A stretch of 64,000 nucleotides of DNA, taken from NCBI GenBank assembly GCA_008933735.1, contig WBUL01000012.1, forward strand, positions 62,001 to 126,000, given 5' to 3'. Source of the DNA: Anaerolineae bacterium. GTDB taxonomy: Bacteria > Chloroflexota > Anaerolineae > Aggregatilineales > J027. Positions 1 through 10,308 of this stretch are shown here, piece by piece. Under the pieces are notes generated by a model. The model saw only the letters and a list, made by a program, of their open reading frames with translations. It made no database searches and was not told the DNA's origin. A program made the position numbers and the translations under genes. The stretch's first letter is position 1. Each line of letters starts with the position of its first letter.

Positions 1-638
1 TTGTGCGCGGCGAGGGTACGTGCTTTTCTGCCGGATTGGACCTGATGACGATGGGCGGAATGCCGGAAGCGTTGGGGGAAAACTGGCGCGAGCTTGGCAA
101 TGAAGCAACACGTCTGTGGCAGCGTTCGATTCAACGATTGCAGGATTCATCCCTGCCGACCATTGCGCTGATGCACAGCTATGCGATTGGCGCAGGGCTT
201 GAACTGGCATTAGGCTGCGATTTGCGTATTGCTGCCGATAATACAGTCATGAGTCTGGAAGAAACCCGCATTGGGATCATCCCGGATGCAGGCGGAACCA
301 CCCGTTTGACCCATCTCATTGGTGCAGCACGAGCCAAAGAGCTGATCTTTACAGGCCGCCGCATCGACGCGCCCACCGCGCTGCACATAGGGATTGTGAA
401 TCAGGTTGTCTCCCCCAAAGAACTCCTGGAAGCAGGTCAAAAACTGGCGGAGGAAATTATGCTGTCTGCCCCACGTGCAGTAGCGGCGGCCAAACGTGTC
501 ATCAACGGCCTCCACAATACGGCGGAGGGTTTCCATCTGGAAATGGTGGAGCAGTTTCCATTGTTCCATTCGGAGGACCTGGCTGAAGGAGTGCAGGCAC
601 GAATCGAGCGCCGTCCTCCGAACTGGAAAGGGAAATGA
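1..638 (+). CDS. Enoyl-CoA hydratase/isomerase family protein (5' partial)
   Basis: The reading frame is open from the window edge, with the first complete codon at base 3, and ends at TGA 636-638. The 211 visible residues carry crotonase-fold signatures. The segment CFSAGLDL corresponds to the family's FsAGaDl oxyanion-loop region, and ALGCDLRIAADNTVMSLEE followed by GIIPDAGGTTRLTHLIG is the second CoA/oxyanion segment. The glutamate in SLEETRIGIIPD sits where catalytic acids occur. The family hydrates or isomerises acyl-CoA thioesters in fatty-acid or amino-acid breakdown. About 40-50 N-terminal residues are missing because of the window boundary. It is convergent with ctaB. The exact substrate cannot be told. 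Confidence 0.9.
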   Translation, partial: VRGEGTCFSAGLDLMTMGGMPEALGENWRELGNEATRLWQRSIQRLQDSSLPTIALMHSYAIGAGLELALGCDLRIAADNTVMSLEETRIGIIPDAGGTTRLTHLIGAARAKELIFTGRRIDAPTALHIGIVNQVVSPKELLEAGQKLAEEIMLSAPRAVAAAKRVINGLHNTAEGFHLEMVEQFPLFHSEDLAEGVQARIERRPPNWKGK

Positions 639-677
639 CTATTTATCCTAAAGATCGAATTTTGGCGCGTCCCGCCG

Positions 678-1541
678 CTAAAACGCCATCCGGTCAATAA
701 TCATTGCCAGAAACAGCAAGGCCAGATACGAAGTCGAGTATTTGTACATGCGTTTGGAGGCCAGGGCGGTTTTTTCCTGAATTAGGTGGATGGAGCGCCA
801 CAACAGCCCACCGCCCAGAAGCAGTGCAGACACCAGGTAAAACAAACCAAGCATTGCTATCGAAACTGGTACAAGGGTCAGCGCAACCAGGAGCAGGGAA
901 TACAGCAAAATCTGCCTGCGGGTAGTTTCTTCACCCCGTGCGACGGGCATCATGGGTACATCCGCCCGTGTGTAATCCGCATTCACCAGCAGCGCCAGCG
1001 CCCAGCTATGCGGCGGTGTCCAGTAGAAAATAATGGAAAACAGCAGCCATGCTTCGACGGCCAGACTTCCATGCACTGCTGCCCATCCAACCAGCACCGG
1101 AACCGCACCCGCACCGCCGCCGATAACAATATTGACAACCGTGTTACGCTTCAGGAGCATTGTATACAGGAAAATATAGTAGACTGACCCAGCCAGTGCC
1201 AGGCTTGCCGCCAACCAGTTCACAAAAGTTCCTAACAGGGCAGTCGATAACAAAATCAGCATCACGCCATAGGCCAGCCCCGCTAAAGGCGAAATCCTTC
1301 CGGCAGCAATAGGGCGCTTTTTAGTACGAGACATCTTTTTATCCATGTCCCGGTCATAATACTGGTTGACCGCACTCGACCCACCCGACGCCAGCGCTCC
1401 GCCGAAGATCGTTGCGACCAGGATACCTACATCCGGCACGCCGTTCGCCGCGATAATCATAGCAGTCACCGTCGTAAAAACCAGCAGAATCGCAATGCGC
1501 GGCTTTGCCAGCGCCACATAATCCCGTAGTACGCTTTTCAT
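678..1541 (-). CDS. ctaB: Protoheme IX farnesyltransferase (heme O synthase)
   Basis: CtaB is a membrane prenyltransferase that adds a farnesyl group to protoheme to make heme O, the precursor of heme A for cytochrome oxidases. The 287-residue product has about nine hydrophobic segments. The first aspartate-rich motif of UbiA-type enzymes is visible at residues 59-67 (N59, D63, D67), followed by the basic stretch SRTKKRP. A second acidic site, NADYTRADVP, occurs past mid-protein. I chose the ATG at 1541 because it overlaps the ctaA stop as ATGA and begins the conserved MKSVLRDYVALAKPR. A longer frame to 1604 would run well into ctaA. It is the last gene of a copC-ctaA-ctaB operon. Confidence 0.95.
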   Translation of the reverse strand: MKSVLRDYVALAKPRIAILLVFTTVTAMIIAANGVPDVGILVATIFGGALASGGSSAVNQYYDRDMDKKMSRTKKRPIAAGRISPLAGLAYGVMLILLSTALLGTFVNWLAASLALAGSVYYIFLYTMLLKRNTVVNIVIGGGAGAVPVLVGWAAVHGSLAVEAWLLFSIIFYWTPPHSWALALLVNADYTRADVPMMPVARGEETTRRQILLYSLLLVALTLVPVSIAMLGLFYLVSALLLGGGLLWRSIHLIQEKTALASKRMYKYSTSYLALLFLAMIIDRMAF

Positions 1542-2440
1542 CCCTGCTCCACTACTTGCTGTTGTTTGACCAGAACGACATTTAACGCCACCGCTGCCGC
1601 CCACATTAATCCGGCGGTCGTGACGTGTAAAGCACTCAACGAGGCATGGAAATCCGACAGGATATACAGCGCTCCCAACGCCACCTGCAATCCGTAGAGC
1701 GCAAGCAGGACTACCGCCCCTGTGAAACTAACCTGATCGTAGGAACGGTCAACCTGCCAGACCAACGATAGTAAGGTGATGCCCAGCAGCAAAACACTGC
1801 CCCGGTGAATGAGGTTTATTATAGCGGCTTCTGAGGCGGTGTCACGACACAAAGGCCACGTTGGACACACTTTCGACGACTCACTGCCGACCACCAGCGC
1901 TCCAGTCATCAACACCATAAAAATCATCAGGGTTGCGCCCTGTACCGCCGTTGAAAATTTGTCACTGTAAAATATATGCGTATGGGGCTGGTACAGAAGC
2001 GCCGTGATGGAGGCAACCAGGCAGCTTAACATGATCACCGCGAATCCGAGATGTACCAGAGGCAGCGTCGATGGTTCATGAAGCAGCATGGTTCCCGCAC
2101 CCAACACGCTCTGGATGCCAAGCAGACCTAATCCCAGATAAAGGGGTGTGGTTACGTCCTTGCGGTCACGAATAAAGCGGCGTGCAGCATAACATGCCCC
2201 GAAAATCGACAGTACAGTAAAAAGCGTGTTCAGGCGATGTGCCCAGTCGATCCAGGCGAGTTCGTTACTGCCAGAAGGCCAGGGACTTCCATCGCAAAGC
2301 GGCCAGGTTCCGCCACAGCCCGATTCTGCATCCGTCACGCGCACCACTGCTCCAAGGATAATCAACAGCAGAACCAGAGCGGCGGTCAGGCCAGCCAGCC
2401 AGAAATAGAGCCGTTCGCCCCTGGAAAGCTGATTGATCAC
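1538..2440 (-). CDS. ctaA: Heme A synthase (CtaA/COX15 family)
   Basis: CtaA oxidises the C8 methyl of heme O to a formyl group, giving heme A for aa3-type oxidases. The 300-residue protein has about eight membrane segments. Histidines that would ligate the hemes lie in DWAHRLN, LVHLGF, LIHRGS and LHVTTAG. Two cysteines in the first extracytoplasmic loop (C42 and C49 in CGGTWPLC) form the pair typical of Bacillus-type CtaA, and a second pair occurs in VCPTWPLC. The GTG start at 2440 overlaps the copC stop (GTGA), and the stop overlaps ctaB, so translation is probably coupled along the operon. Confidence 0.95.
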   Translation of the reverse strand: MINQLSRGERLYFWLAGLTAALVLLLIILGAVVRVTDAESGCGGTWPLCDGSPWPSGSNELAWIDWAHRLNTLFTVLSIFGACYAARRFIRDRKDVTTPLYLGLGLLGIQSVLGAGTMLLHEPSTLPLVHLGFAVIMLSCLVASITALLYQPHTHIFYSDKFSTAVQGATLMIFMVLMTGALVVGSESSKVCPTWPLCRDTASEAAIINLIHRGSVLLLGITLLSLVWQVDRSYDQVSFTGAVVLLALYGLQVALGALYILSDFHASLSALHVTTAGLMWAAAVALNVVLVKQQQVVEQG

Positions 2441-2925
2441 AGCGTGCCCTGTCGCTTCTGACGCAGGACAAACAGCATAAAGGCGAAACTAAAAATCGCC
2501 ATGATCGCCACCAATGGGAGAATGATTAAATACCGGTTGATCCTTTTGTCCGGGCCATCGTAAACAAAGCTGTAGGTACCACTGAAACTGTGACCATCCA
2601 GGGAGGTTACCATCCATGTGACATTATAAGTCGCACGTCGAATCCCCGTTTTTACCTTCCCGACAACCACATTCGGCTGTGGATATTCAATTGACAGCTC
2701 ATAGACTTCGTCGCAGTCCTCGCACTGCGGCAGCAGGGTAATGCGTGCATCTTTGACCTCTTCTGTAAAAACCAGCCGCACCTGATCCAGCTCCTGCTCG
2801 ACGGTTGATCCTGGAGCAGGAGATGCATCGGATAACTCCGCGTGAGCCAGAACCAGGGAAGGCACGCTTACTATCGCGGCAAGCACGATGAACAAAAACA
2901 GATAGGAATGACTCAACAGACACAC
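2437..2925 (-). CDS. CopC-domain copper-binding protein, membrane anchored
   Basis: This 162-residue protein has a signal peptide ending near VLAHA. The mature domain therefore starts with histidine 28, the usual N-terminal copper ligand of CopC (HAEL..SxPAPGS). The second hallmark, WMVTSLDGHSFSGTYSF, supplies a further histidine. A single C-terminal membrane segment (about residues 132-155) anchors it, unlike soluble CopC. Two cysteines in QCEDCDEV are an unusual extra. Its place in front of ctaA and ctaB suggests a role in copper supply to the oxidase rather than simple resistance. That is inference. The start is GTG at 2925; a downstream TTG is possible. Confidence 0.85.
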   Translation of the reverse strand: MCLLSHSYLFLFIVLAAIVSVPSLVLAHAELSDASPAPGSTVEQELDQVRLVFTEEVKDARITLLPQCEDCDEVYELSIEYPQPNVVVGKVKTGIRRATYNVTWMVTSLDGHSFSGTYSFVYDGPDKRINRYLIILPLVAIMAIFSFAFMLFVLRQKRQGTL

Positions 2926-2976
2926 TCACCCAAATATCGCGTCCCCAATGATAACAAAGGGTCAAAGACTGCGAAA

Positions 2977-2997
2977 GGCTGCCTGAGACAGGCAGCC
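2977..2997. promoter_or_regulatory. Perfect 9-bp hairpin upstream of copC
   Basis: GGCTGCCTG and its exact complement CAGGCAGCC are separated by three bases (AGA). The hairpin lies in the 196-bp gap between the divergent copC and polX genes, about 50 bases upstream of the copC start. On the minus strand it is followed by TTTCG, a poor U-tract. It ends no gene, so it may be an attenuator or leader hairpin of the copC-ctaA-ctaB mRNA, or a repressor operator. No other motif was recognised in this gap apart from the polX -10 box. Confidence 0.5.
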
Positions 2998-3105
2998 AAC
3001 ACTAAAACCTCGGAATGGGAACCAATAAACCACAAACCTTATCCTTAAACTTAGCGCTTTACGAAGCGTGTGCCCAAAAGTGTGAACATCTGTTCCTTGT
3101 AATAT

Positions 3106-3113
3106 GCTATAAT
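3106..3113 (+). promoter_or_regulatory. Extended -10 promoter of polX (leaderless)
   Basis: GC followed by a perfect TATAAT (3108-3113) and an upstream T gives TGCTATAAT. The polX ATG begins eight bases after the hexamer, so transcription would start at or next to the A of the start codon. No Shine-Dalgarno sequence is present. No convincing -35 box lies at 17 bp, in keeping with an extended -10 promoter. Confidence 0.55.
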
Positions 3114-3121
3114 TTCGTCTT

Positions 3122-4846
3122 ATGAGAAACCGCGATGTTGCCAGAATTTTTGAAGATGTTGCCGATATGCTCCAGATTAAAGGTGAGAATATTCACCGGG
3201 TGCTGGCCTATCGGAACGCCGCCCAGGTTATCGCCGAACTGCCTCGTGATCTGAATGCCATCTATGCAGATGGGTTGTTGACTGAAATTCAGGGCATCGG
3301 TGAAACGTTGGCGTCTAAAATCGAGGAAATGCTCACGACAGGCAAACTTGATTTTTACGAACGCCTCTCGAAACAGGTGCCACCGTCTCTGCTTGCCGTG
3401 CTGCGAATTAACGGGGTTGGGCCGAAAAAGGCCAAGTTGTTCTGGGAACAACTTGGCATCACAACGATTGAAGCCCTGGAAAAAGCCGCCCGCGCAGGTG
3501 AGCTTCGAGAACTTCCTGGCATGGGGGCTAAAAGCGAGCAAAAAATCATCGAAGGTATCGAAGCACTGGCGCGGCAATCTGATCGCCTCCCGCTGGGTGT
3601 TGCACTGCCCATCGCACAGGAGATTTTAAAAGATTTGCTCACGCTGCCGGAAGCGCTTCAGGGAGATGTGGCTGGCAGTTTGCGCCGCTACCGCCCCACA
3701 ATTGGTGATATTGACCTGCTCATCATGTCCGAAAATGCCGAACCTATAATGGAACGTTTTGTTAAACGACCTGATGCAGCACGAATCCTTGGACATGGTC
3801 CAACCAAAAGTTCGATTGAGCTGCATAACGGGCGGCAGGTCGATGTTCGCGTTCTACCTCCTGAGCGTTATGGTACAGGGCTGGCCTATTTTACAGGCAG
3901 TCAGGCACACAACATCCGTATGCGTGAACTGGCGCTGGGCAAGGGATTAACACTCAACGAACATGCTTTTACAGCGACAGACGGCAGTGGCAGGGAAATC
4001 CTCTGCGCGACAGAAGAAGAGGTCTATGCCACGCTGGGACTTCCCTGGATTCCGCCTGAACTGCGCGAAGATAAAGGTGAAATCGAGGCTGCCCAGAACA
4101 GTATCCTTCCAAAACTGATTACACAGGCAGATATCATCAGTGATTTGCACATGCACACGACCTGGAGCGACGGGACTCGCAGCGTCCGGGAAATGGCCGA
4201 AATCGCTCGCAGCCGGGGCCTGAAGTATATCGTCATTACCGACCATTCACGCAGTCTGGGTGTAGCAAACGGGTTGAGCATTGAAAGGCTCATGGAGCAG
4301 CAGGCCATTATTCGTGCGGTTGATGCCGAGATGGGGCCGGTTTTTCGTGTGTTTCATGGAACGGAAATGGAAATCAAAGCCGATGGCACCCTGGATTATC
4401 CTGATGAGGTGCTGGCTCAGTTAGATGTGGTGATCGCCTCACTACATGTCAGTTTGCGCCAACCGCGTGAGCAGGTCACCCAGCGGCTTATCAATGCCAT
4501 CGCAAACCCGCATGTAGACATCATTGGGCATCCTACCGGACAGTTGATTCCAAACCGCGAACCTGCCGATTTAGATATGGATGCGGTATTGGAAGCCGCA
4601 CAACAGCATGACACCGCGTTGGAAATCAATGCGAACCCCGCCCGCTTAGATTTGCCTGCTCCCTATGCACGGCGGGCAGCGGAAATGGGGATTAAAATTA
4701 CCCTGAATACGGACGCACACAGCGCCGAGGACTTTGATGTGTTACCCTATGGAATCGGGACTGCCCGCCGCGCCTGGTTGACCGCCGATGCGGTGATCAA
4801 TACATGGCCTGTCGAGCGATTTTTGAAGTGGGTTAGGGATAGATAA
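3122..4846 (+). CDS. polX: DNA polymerase/3'-5' exonuclease PolX
   Basis: PolX is a family X repair polymerase that fills short gaps, as in base excision repair. The 574-residue protein begins with an 8-kDa-like helix-hairpin-helix domain (NGVGPKKAKLFW, residues 97-108). The polymerase core has GS (185-186) and the catalytic triad D196, D198 and D241, followed by the YFTGS nucleotide-binding motif (256-260). A C-terminal PHP domain starts near residue 339 with DLHMHTTWSDG (H343, H345) and ends with metal-ligand histidines such as NTDAHS; in bacterial PolX it gives 3'-5' exonuclease and phosphodiesterase activities. The gene opens a four-gene run with ligA, which suggests joint gap filling and sealing. 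Confidence 0.97.
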   Translation: MRNRDVARIFEDVADMLQIKGENIHRVLAYRNAAQVIAELPRDLNAIYADGLLTEIQGIGETLASKIEEMLTTGKLDFYERLSKQVPPSLLAVLRINGVGPKKAKLFWEQLGITTIEALEKAARAGELRELPGMGAKSEQKIIEGIEALARQSDRLPLGVALPIAQEILKDLLTLPEALQGDVAGSLRRYRPTIGDIDLLIMSENAEPIMERFVKRPDAARILGHGPTKSSIELHNGRQVDVRVLPPERYGTGLAYFTGSQAHNIRMRELALGKGLTLNEHAFTATDGSGREILCATEEEVYATLGLPWIPPELREDKGEIEAAQNSILPKLITQADIISDLHMHTTWSDGTRSVREMAEIARSRGLKYIVITDHSRSLGVANGLSIERLMEQQAIIRAVDAEMGPVFRVFHGTEMEIKADGTLDYPDEVLAQLDVVIASLHVSLRQPREQVTQRLINAIANPHVDIIGHPTGQLIPNREPADLDMDAVLEAAQQHDTALEINANPARLDLPAPYARRAAEMGIKITLNTDAHSAEDFDVLPYGIGTARRAWLTADAVINTWPVERFLKWVRDR

Positions 4847-4847
4847 C

Positions 4848-7581
<2,734 letters not shown>

Positions 7582-7613
7582 AACTTTTCACGAGCGCGAT
7601 CAAAGGAATCCTT

Positions 7614-8783
7614 TTGAAAGCTGTGCTGCATAATGATCGCTTAAAGACCATCCAGCGCCGCCACCCCTGGATTTTTTCAAAAGCCATCAAACGCTTTTCT
7701 GGCAGTCCTGGATCGGGAGATGTGGTGACTCTCGTTTCGGAGGGTGGTGATTTTCTCGCACGAGGGCTGTGGAGTCCTGAGTCCACTATCCGACTGCGGG
7801 TGCTGACGTGGGAAGATGAACTTATCGATACCGGTTTCTGGGAAAAACGGCTGAAACGGGCGATTGCATGGCGCGGGTCTGTTCCCCCGAACGAGGCGCG
7901 GCGGCTGGTTCATGCCGAAAGTGATTACCTGCCAGGGTTAGTAGTGGATCAATATGGCGGCTGGCTCGTTTTGCAGGCATTAACCGCAGGTATCGACCGT
8001 TACAAGCACGATATTGCCGAAATTCTGAATAAACTGCTGAACCCGCGCGGTATTTATGAGCGCAGTGATGTTGACGTGCGGGCGAGAGAAGGCTTGAAGG
8101 AAACAACCGGCCTTCTGCTTGGCGAGACACCGCCAGATCTTGTTGAAATTCTGGAAAACAATCACCGCTTCTGGGTGGATATTCAGCACGGGCATAAAAC
8201 GGGTTTTTACCTGGATCAGCGCGAGAATCGCCAGATTTGCGCGGATTTTGTTCAGCCAGGGATGCAGGTGATGAACCTGTTTTCGTATACGGGTGGATTT
8301 TCTGTGTATGCATATGCGGCAGGTGCTGAGACAGTTATTTCCGTTGATGCATCTCATTCCGCGCTGGAACTGGCCGATCAAAATCTGGCTCTGAATGGTT
8401 TCTCGGATACGCCTCTGCTGGCCGGAGATGTCTTTGAGGTTCTGCGTGATTACCGACGCGAAGGTCAAACCTTTGATATGATCATCCTGGATCCGCCCAA
8501 ATTTGCAAAATCGTCCCAAAATCTGGAGTCCGCCCTGCGCGGCTACAAGGACATCAATTTTCTGGCCTGGCAGCTTTTAAAACCGAACGGGATTCTGATG
8601 ACCTTTTCGTGTTCTGGGTTGGTGGAAGCAGACTTATTCCGAAAGGTCGTTTTCGGCGCCCTGGAAGATGCCGGACGAGATGCACAGGTCTTGAGGCAAC
8701 TAGAAGCTCCACCCGACCATCCGGTTGCGCTGACCTTTCCTGAAGGCGCGTATCTCAAAGGGCTGCTTTGTCGCGTGATTTAA
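7614..8783 (+). CDS. Class I rRNA large-subunit methyltransferase (RlmI-like, m5C)
   Basis: The 389-residue protein resembles RlmI/YccW, which methylates C1962 of 23S rRNA. An N-terminal PUA-like RNA-binding domain (about 1-80, HPWIFSKAI) precedes a small EEHEE region and a Rossmann methyltransferase domain. The SAM-binding motif I is NLFSYTGGFSVYA near residue 220, and motif IV is DPPKFAKS near residue 293. A later FSCSG carries the cysteine expected for m5C chemistry. The start is TTG at 7614, supported by AAAGGA six bases upstream. It follows ligA by 32 bases and probably shares its transcript. The exact target base is inferred from family membership. Confidence 0.9.
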   Translation: MKAVLHNDRLKTIQRRHPWIFSKAIKRFSGSPGSGDVVTLVSEGGDFLARGLWSPESTIRLRVLTWEDELIDTGFWEKRLKRAIAWRGSVPPNEARRLVHAESDYLPGLVVDQYGGWLVLQALTAGIDRYKHDIAEILNKLLNPRGIYERSDVDVRAREGLKETTGLLLGETPPDLVEILENNHRFWVDIQHGHKTGFYLDQRENRQICADFVQPGMQVMNLFSYTGGFSVYAYAAGAETVISVDASHSALELADQNLALNGFSDTPLLAGDVFEVLRDYRREGQTFDMIILDPPKFAKSSQNLESALRGYKDINFLAWQLLKPNGILMTFSCSGLVEADLFRKVVFGALEDAGRDAQVLRQLEAPPDHPVALTFPEGAYLKGLLCRVI

Positions 8784-8788
8784 GAATC

Positions 8789-8811
8789 AGAGGGGATACT
8801 TCTCCCCCTCT
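8789..8811. terminator. Hairpin between convergent genes
   Basis: AGAGGGG (8789-8795) pairs with CCCCTCT (8805-8811) around a nine-base loop, in the 27-bp gap between the methyltransferase gene and the convergent recombinase-like gene. The T-tract is weak on both strands (TCAAAA or GATTCTTAA), so termination efficiency is uncertain. Confidence 0.4.
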
Positions 8812-9725
8812 CAAAATCGCTCCGCCAACTGGACAATCTTGGTGCTGGTTTCACGCCAGCTAATCCGGCTCAAGCCCATTTTCTCGCGCAGTTCCTCCAT
8901 GTCAATCCCATTGAGGTACTGGCGAACTGCGCTCGTCCAGCGCAGCGTTTCAAATGAGACTTTGCCTTCTAACCCGGCAGCACGGGCGGCGTCGGTCAGA
9001 ACGTATTCGAGGTTACGCGCGGAACACTCAAACAAAAACTGCTTCGGCTGGTATTGGTCAACATATTCATCCAGCACGTCCAGCAGATATTTGTCCTCAA
9101 TGGACACACGGCGCTCTTTATAAATATCCTGCGGCTTCTGATGACGAATAAGCAGAATGGGGCGGTCGGGGTTGCGGCGGTCAAAATGCTGCTGCATCAG
9201 ATTCATACACTCGCTCTTTTTTATCCCTGTGTCCAGCAGCAGGCGCACCAGTAAATCGGGGCGGGGATCGGGACGATTCGCAAATCGCATTTGCTGGGTG
9301 TGTTCCAGCAGATCAAAAATGTCATACATAGAAAGAATCGGTTGAAGGGGCGCAGGACCGGAACGCTGTACAATAGCCAGCGCCGGGTTATCCCGAATCA
9401 CTTTTTCCTTGCTCAACCACTTAAAGAGCACTTTGAGTGTCGTTACACGACGCGCATAACTTTTGCGGCTGCACGGTTTCTCTCGCCCATGTTCCAGCCA
9501 ATCGAGAAAGCGATTCAGGTCGTGGGTGCTGATTTGCCCAATCGGGAAATCGTCCGAAAAGTATTCGCACATCAGATGAACATCCGATGTGAAATTTTTG
9601 ATCGTATTGGCGGTTTTGCCTTCTTTCCGCAAGAAATTCTGAAACGGGGCGATGGTTTGCATGAGAGGAGAATGCGCCGTCAGATAGCCAGCCTGTAGGA
9701 AGAGTGGTAGCTGTTGTGTCGCCAT
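8811..9725 (-). CDS. Tyrosine-recombinase-like protein lacking catalytic residues
   Basis: The 304-residue protein has the two-domain plan of XerC/D-type recombinases. It has an N-terminal SAM-like core-binding domain (about 20-118, with NTIKNF and SYARRVTTLKVLFKWL) and a C-terminal domain (about 128-304). Aligned by eye, the first catalytic arginine of TGLRxSE is K169 (TGIKKSE). The HxLRH box reads ETLRW at 259-263, so R262 stays while both histidines are lost. The GH motif is G284-L285. No tyrosine occurs after Y270, so the nucleophile is absent. The K203 beta-hairpin lysine may persist. It is therefore probably a DNA-binding, non-cleaving protein. SD AAAGGGG precedes the ATG. The promoter is strong and has upstream repeats. 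Confidence 0.75.
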   Translation of the reverse strand: MATQQLPLFLQAGYLTAHSPLMQTIAPFQNFLRKEGKTANTIKNFTSDVHLMCEYFSDDFPIGQISTHDLNRFLDWLEHGREKPCSRKSYARRVTTLKVLFKWLSKEKVIRDNPALAIVQRSGPAPLQPILSMYDIFDLLEHTQQMRFANRPDPRPDLLVRLLLDTGIKKSECMNLMQQHFDRRNPDRPILLIRHQKPQDIYKERRVSIEDKYLLDVLDEYVDQYQPKQFLFECSARNLEYVLTDAARAAGLEGKVSFETLRWTSAVRQYLNGIDMEELREKMGLSRISWRETSTKIVQLAERF

Positions 9726-9776
9726 CGGGTGTTACCCCTTTCACAAAACGTTTGAGGAACATTTGTTCATGGTTAA

Positions 9777-9805
9777 AAAATAGCAAATTTCTATGAGCAT
9801 GTCAA
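9777..9805 (-). promoter_or_regulatory. Sigma-70-type promoter of the recombinase-like gene
   Basis: Read on the minus strand, TTGACA (9805-9800) and TATTTT (9782-9777) are separated by exactly 17 bases. The predicted start near 9770 leaves a leader of about 45 bases to the ATG at 9725, which contains the AAAGGGG ribosome binding site. Confidence 0.75.
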
Positions 9806-9812
9806 GCAACTG

Positions 9813-9833
9813 TTTGGGATAAGTTTGGGATAA
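9813..9833. repeat. Two 11-bp-spaced TTTGGGATAA direct repeats
   Basis: TTTGGGATAA occurs at 9813-9822 and 9824-9833, one helical turn apart, immediately upstream of the -35 box of the recombinase-like gene. The phasing would place two bound proteins on the same DNA face. The same 9-mer core (TATCCCAAA on the other strand) recurs around dnaA and oriC. It also resembles a DnaA box (TTATCCACA) at seven of nine positions, so either a dedicated regulator or DnaA could bind here. Confidence 0.7.
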
Positions 9834-9851
9834 ATTTCTGTTAGTAGGAGT

Positions 9852-10304
9852 CTATTCAGAGGAAGGGTTGCAATTTTCGTCGCCGCCAACTAAGACGGAC
9901 ACCCATTCATCCTCAATTTTTTGATAACAATTACAGGTCTTCACGTTCTGTGCATCACCTTCCCAGACGAAATAATGAGTAGATGTAATGATACAGTAGG
10001 CATCCTCATCCGCTCCCCCAGAATATATATCAGGCCGCTGGAATCCTATCCCACGTGTTTCGTCGCTGTTCAGCAGGAAAATCCGCAGTTCATCATCCGG
10101 CAAATCGCTCAAACTGAAGCGGATTTCTTTTTCCACGAGCAGCGTGACAAATCCACATGGCAGGATGATCAGAAGCAGCATCCAGAGGAGTATCCCCAGA
10201 AGACACCCGCAGCGTCTTAACAGAGAACCACGGCGGACAACCATATCTATTTGAGGTCGTTCTTCCTGCTGCTGTGGGCGTTTACGGAAGGGCGATTCTT
10301 CCAC
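9852..10304 (-). CDS. Small single-pass membrane protein, unknown
   Basis: I do not recognise the family. The 150-residue product has a basic, Gln/Arg-rich cytoplasmic start, one membrane segment (about residues 32-57) rich in Leu and Ile, and an outer domain of about 90 residues. That domain has four cysteines (YCII and KTCNCYQK ... ENCNPS) that could form disulfides. It starts four bases after the WecA-like gene and is the last gene of the glgB-upp-wecA-like run. No catalytic motif is visible. Confidence 0.65.
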   Translation of the reverse strand: MEESPFRKRPQQQEERPQIDMVVRRGSLLRRCGCLLGILLWMLLLIILPCGFVTLLVEKEIRFSLSDLPDDELRIFLLNSDETRGIGFQRPDIYSGGADEDAYCIITSTHYFVWEGDAQNVKTCNCYQKIEDEWVSVLVGGDENCNPSSE

Positions 10305-10308
10305 CTGT

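Noticed and set aside
2226-2461. Plus-strand frames within ctaA
   Set aside because: They are shadows of a well-supported gene with no independent similarity or ribosome binding site.
8811-9725. A mobile element or prophage marked by the integrase-like gene
   Set aside because: No tRNA, att-like repeats, transposase or phage genes are nearby, and the protein lacks catalytic residues.
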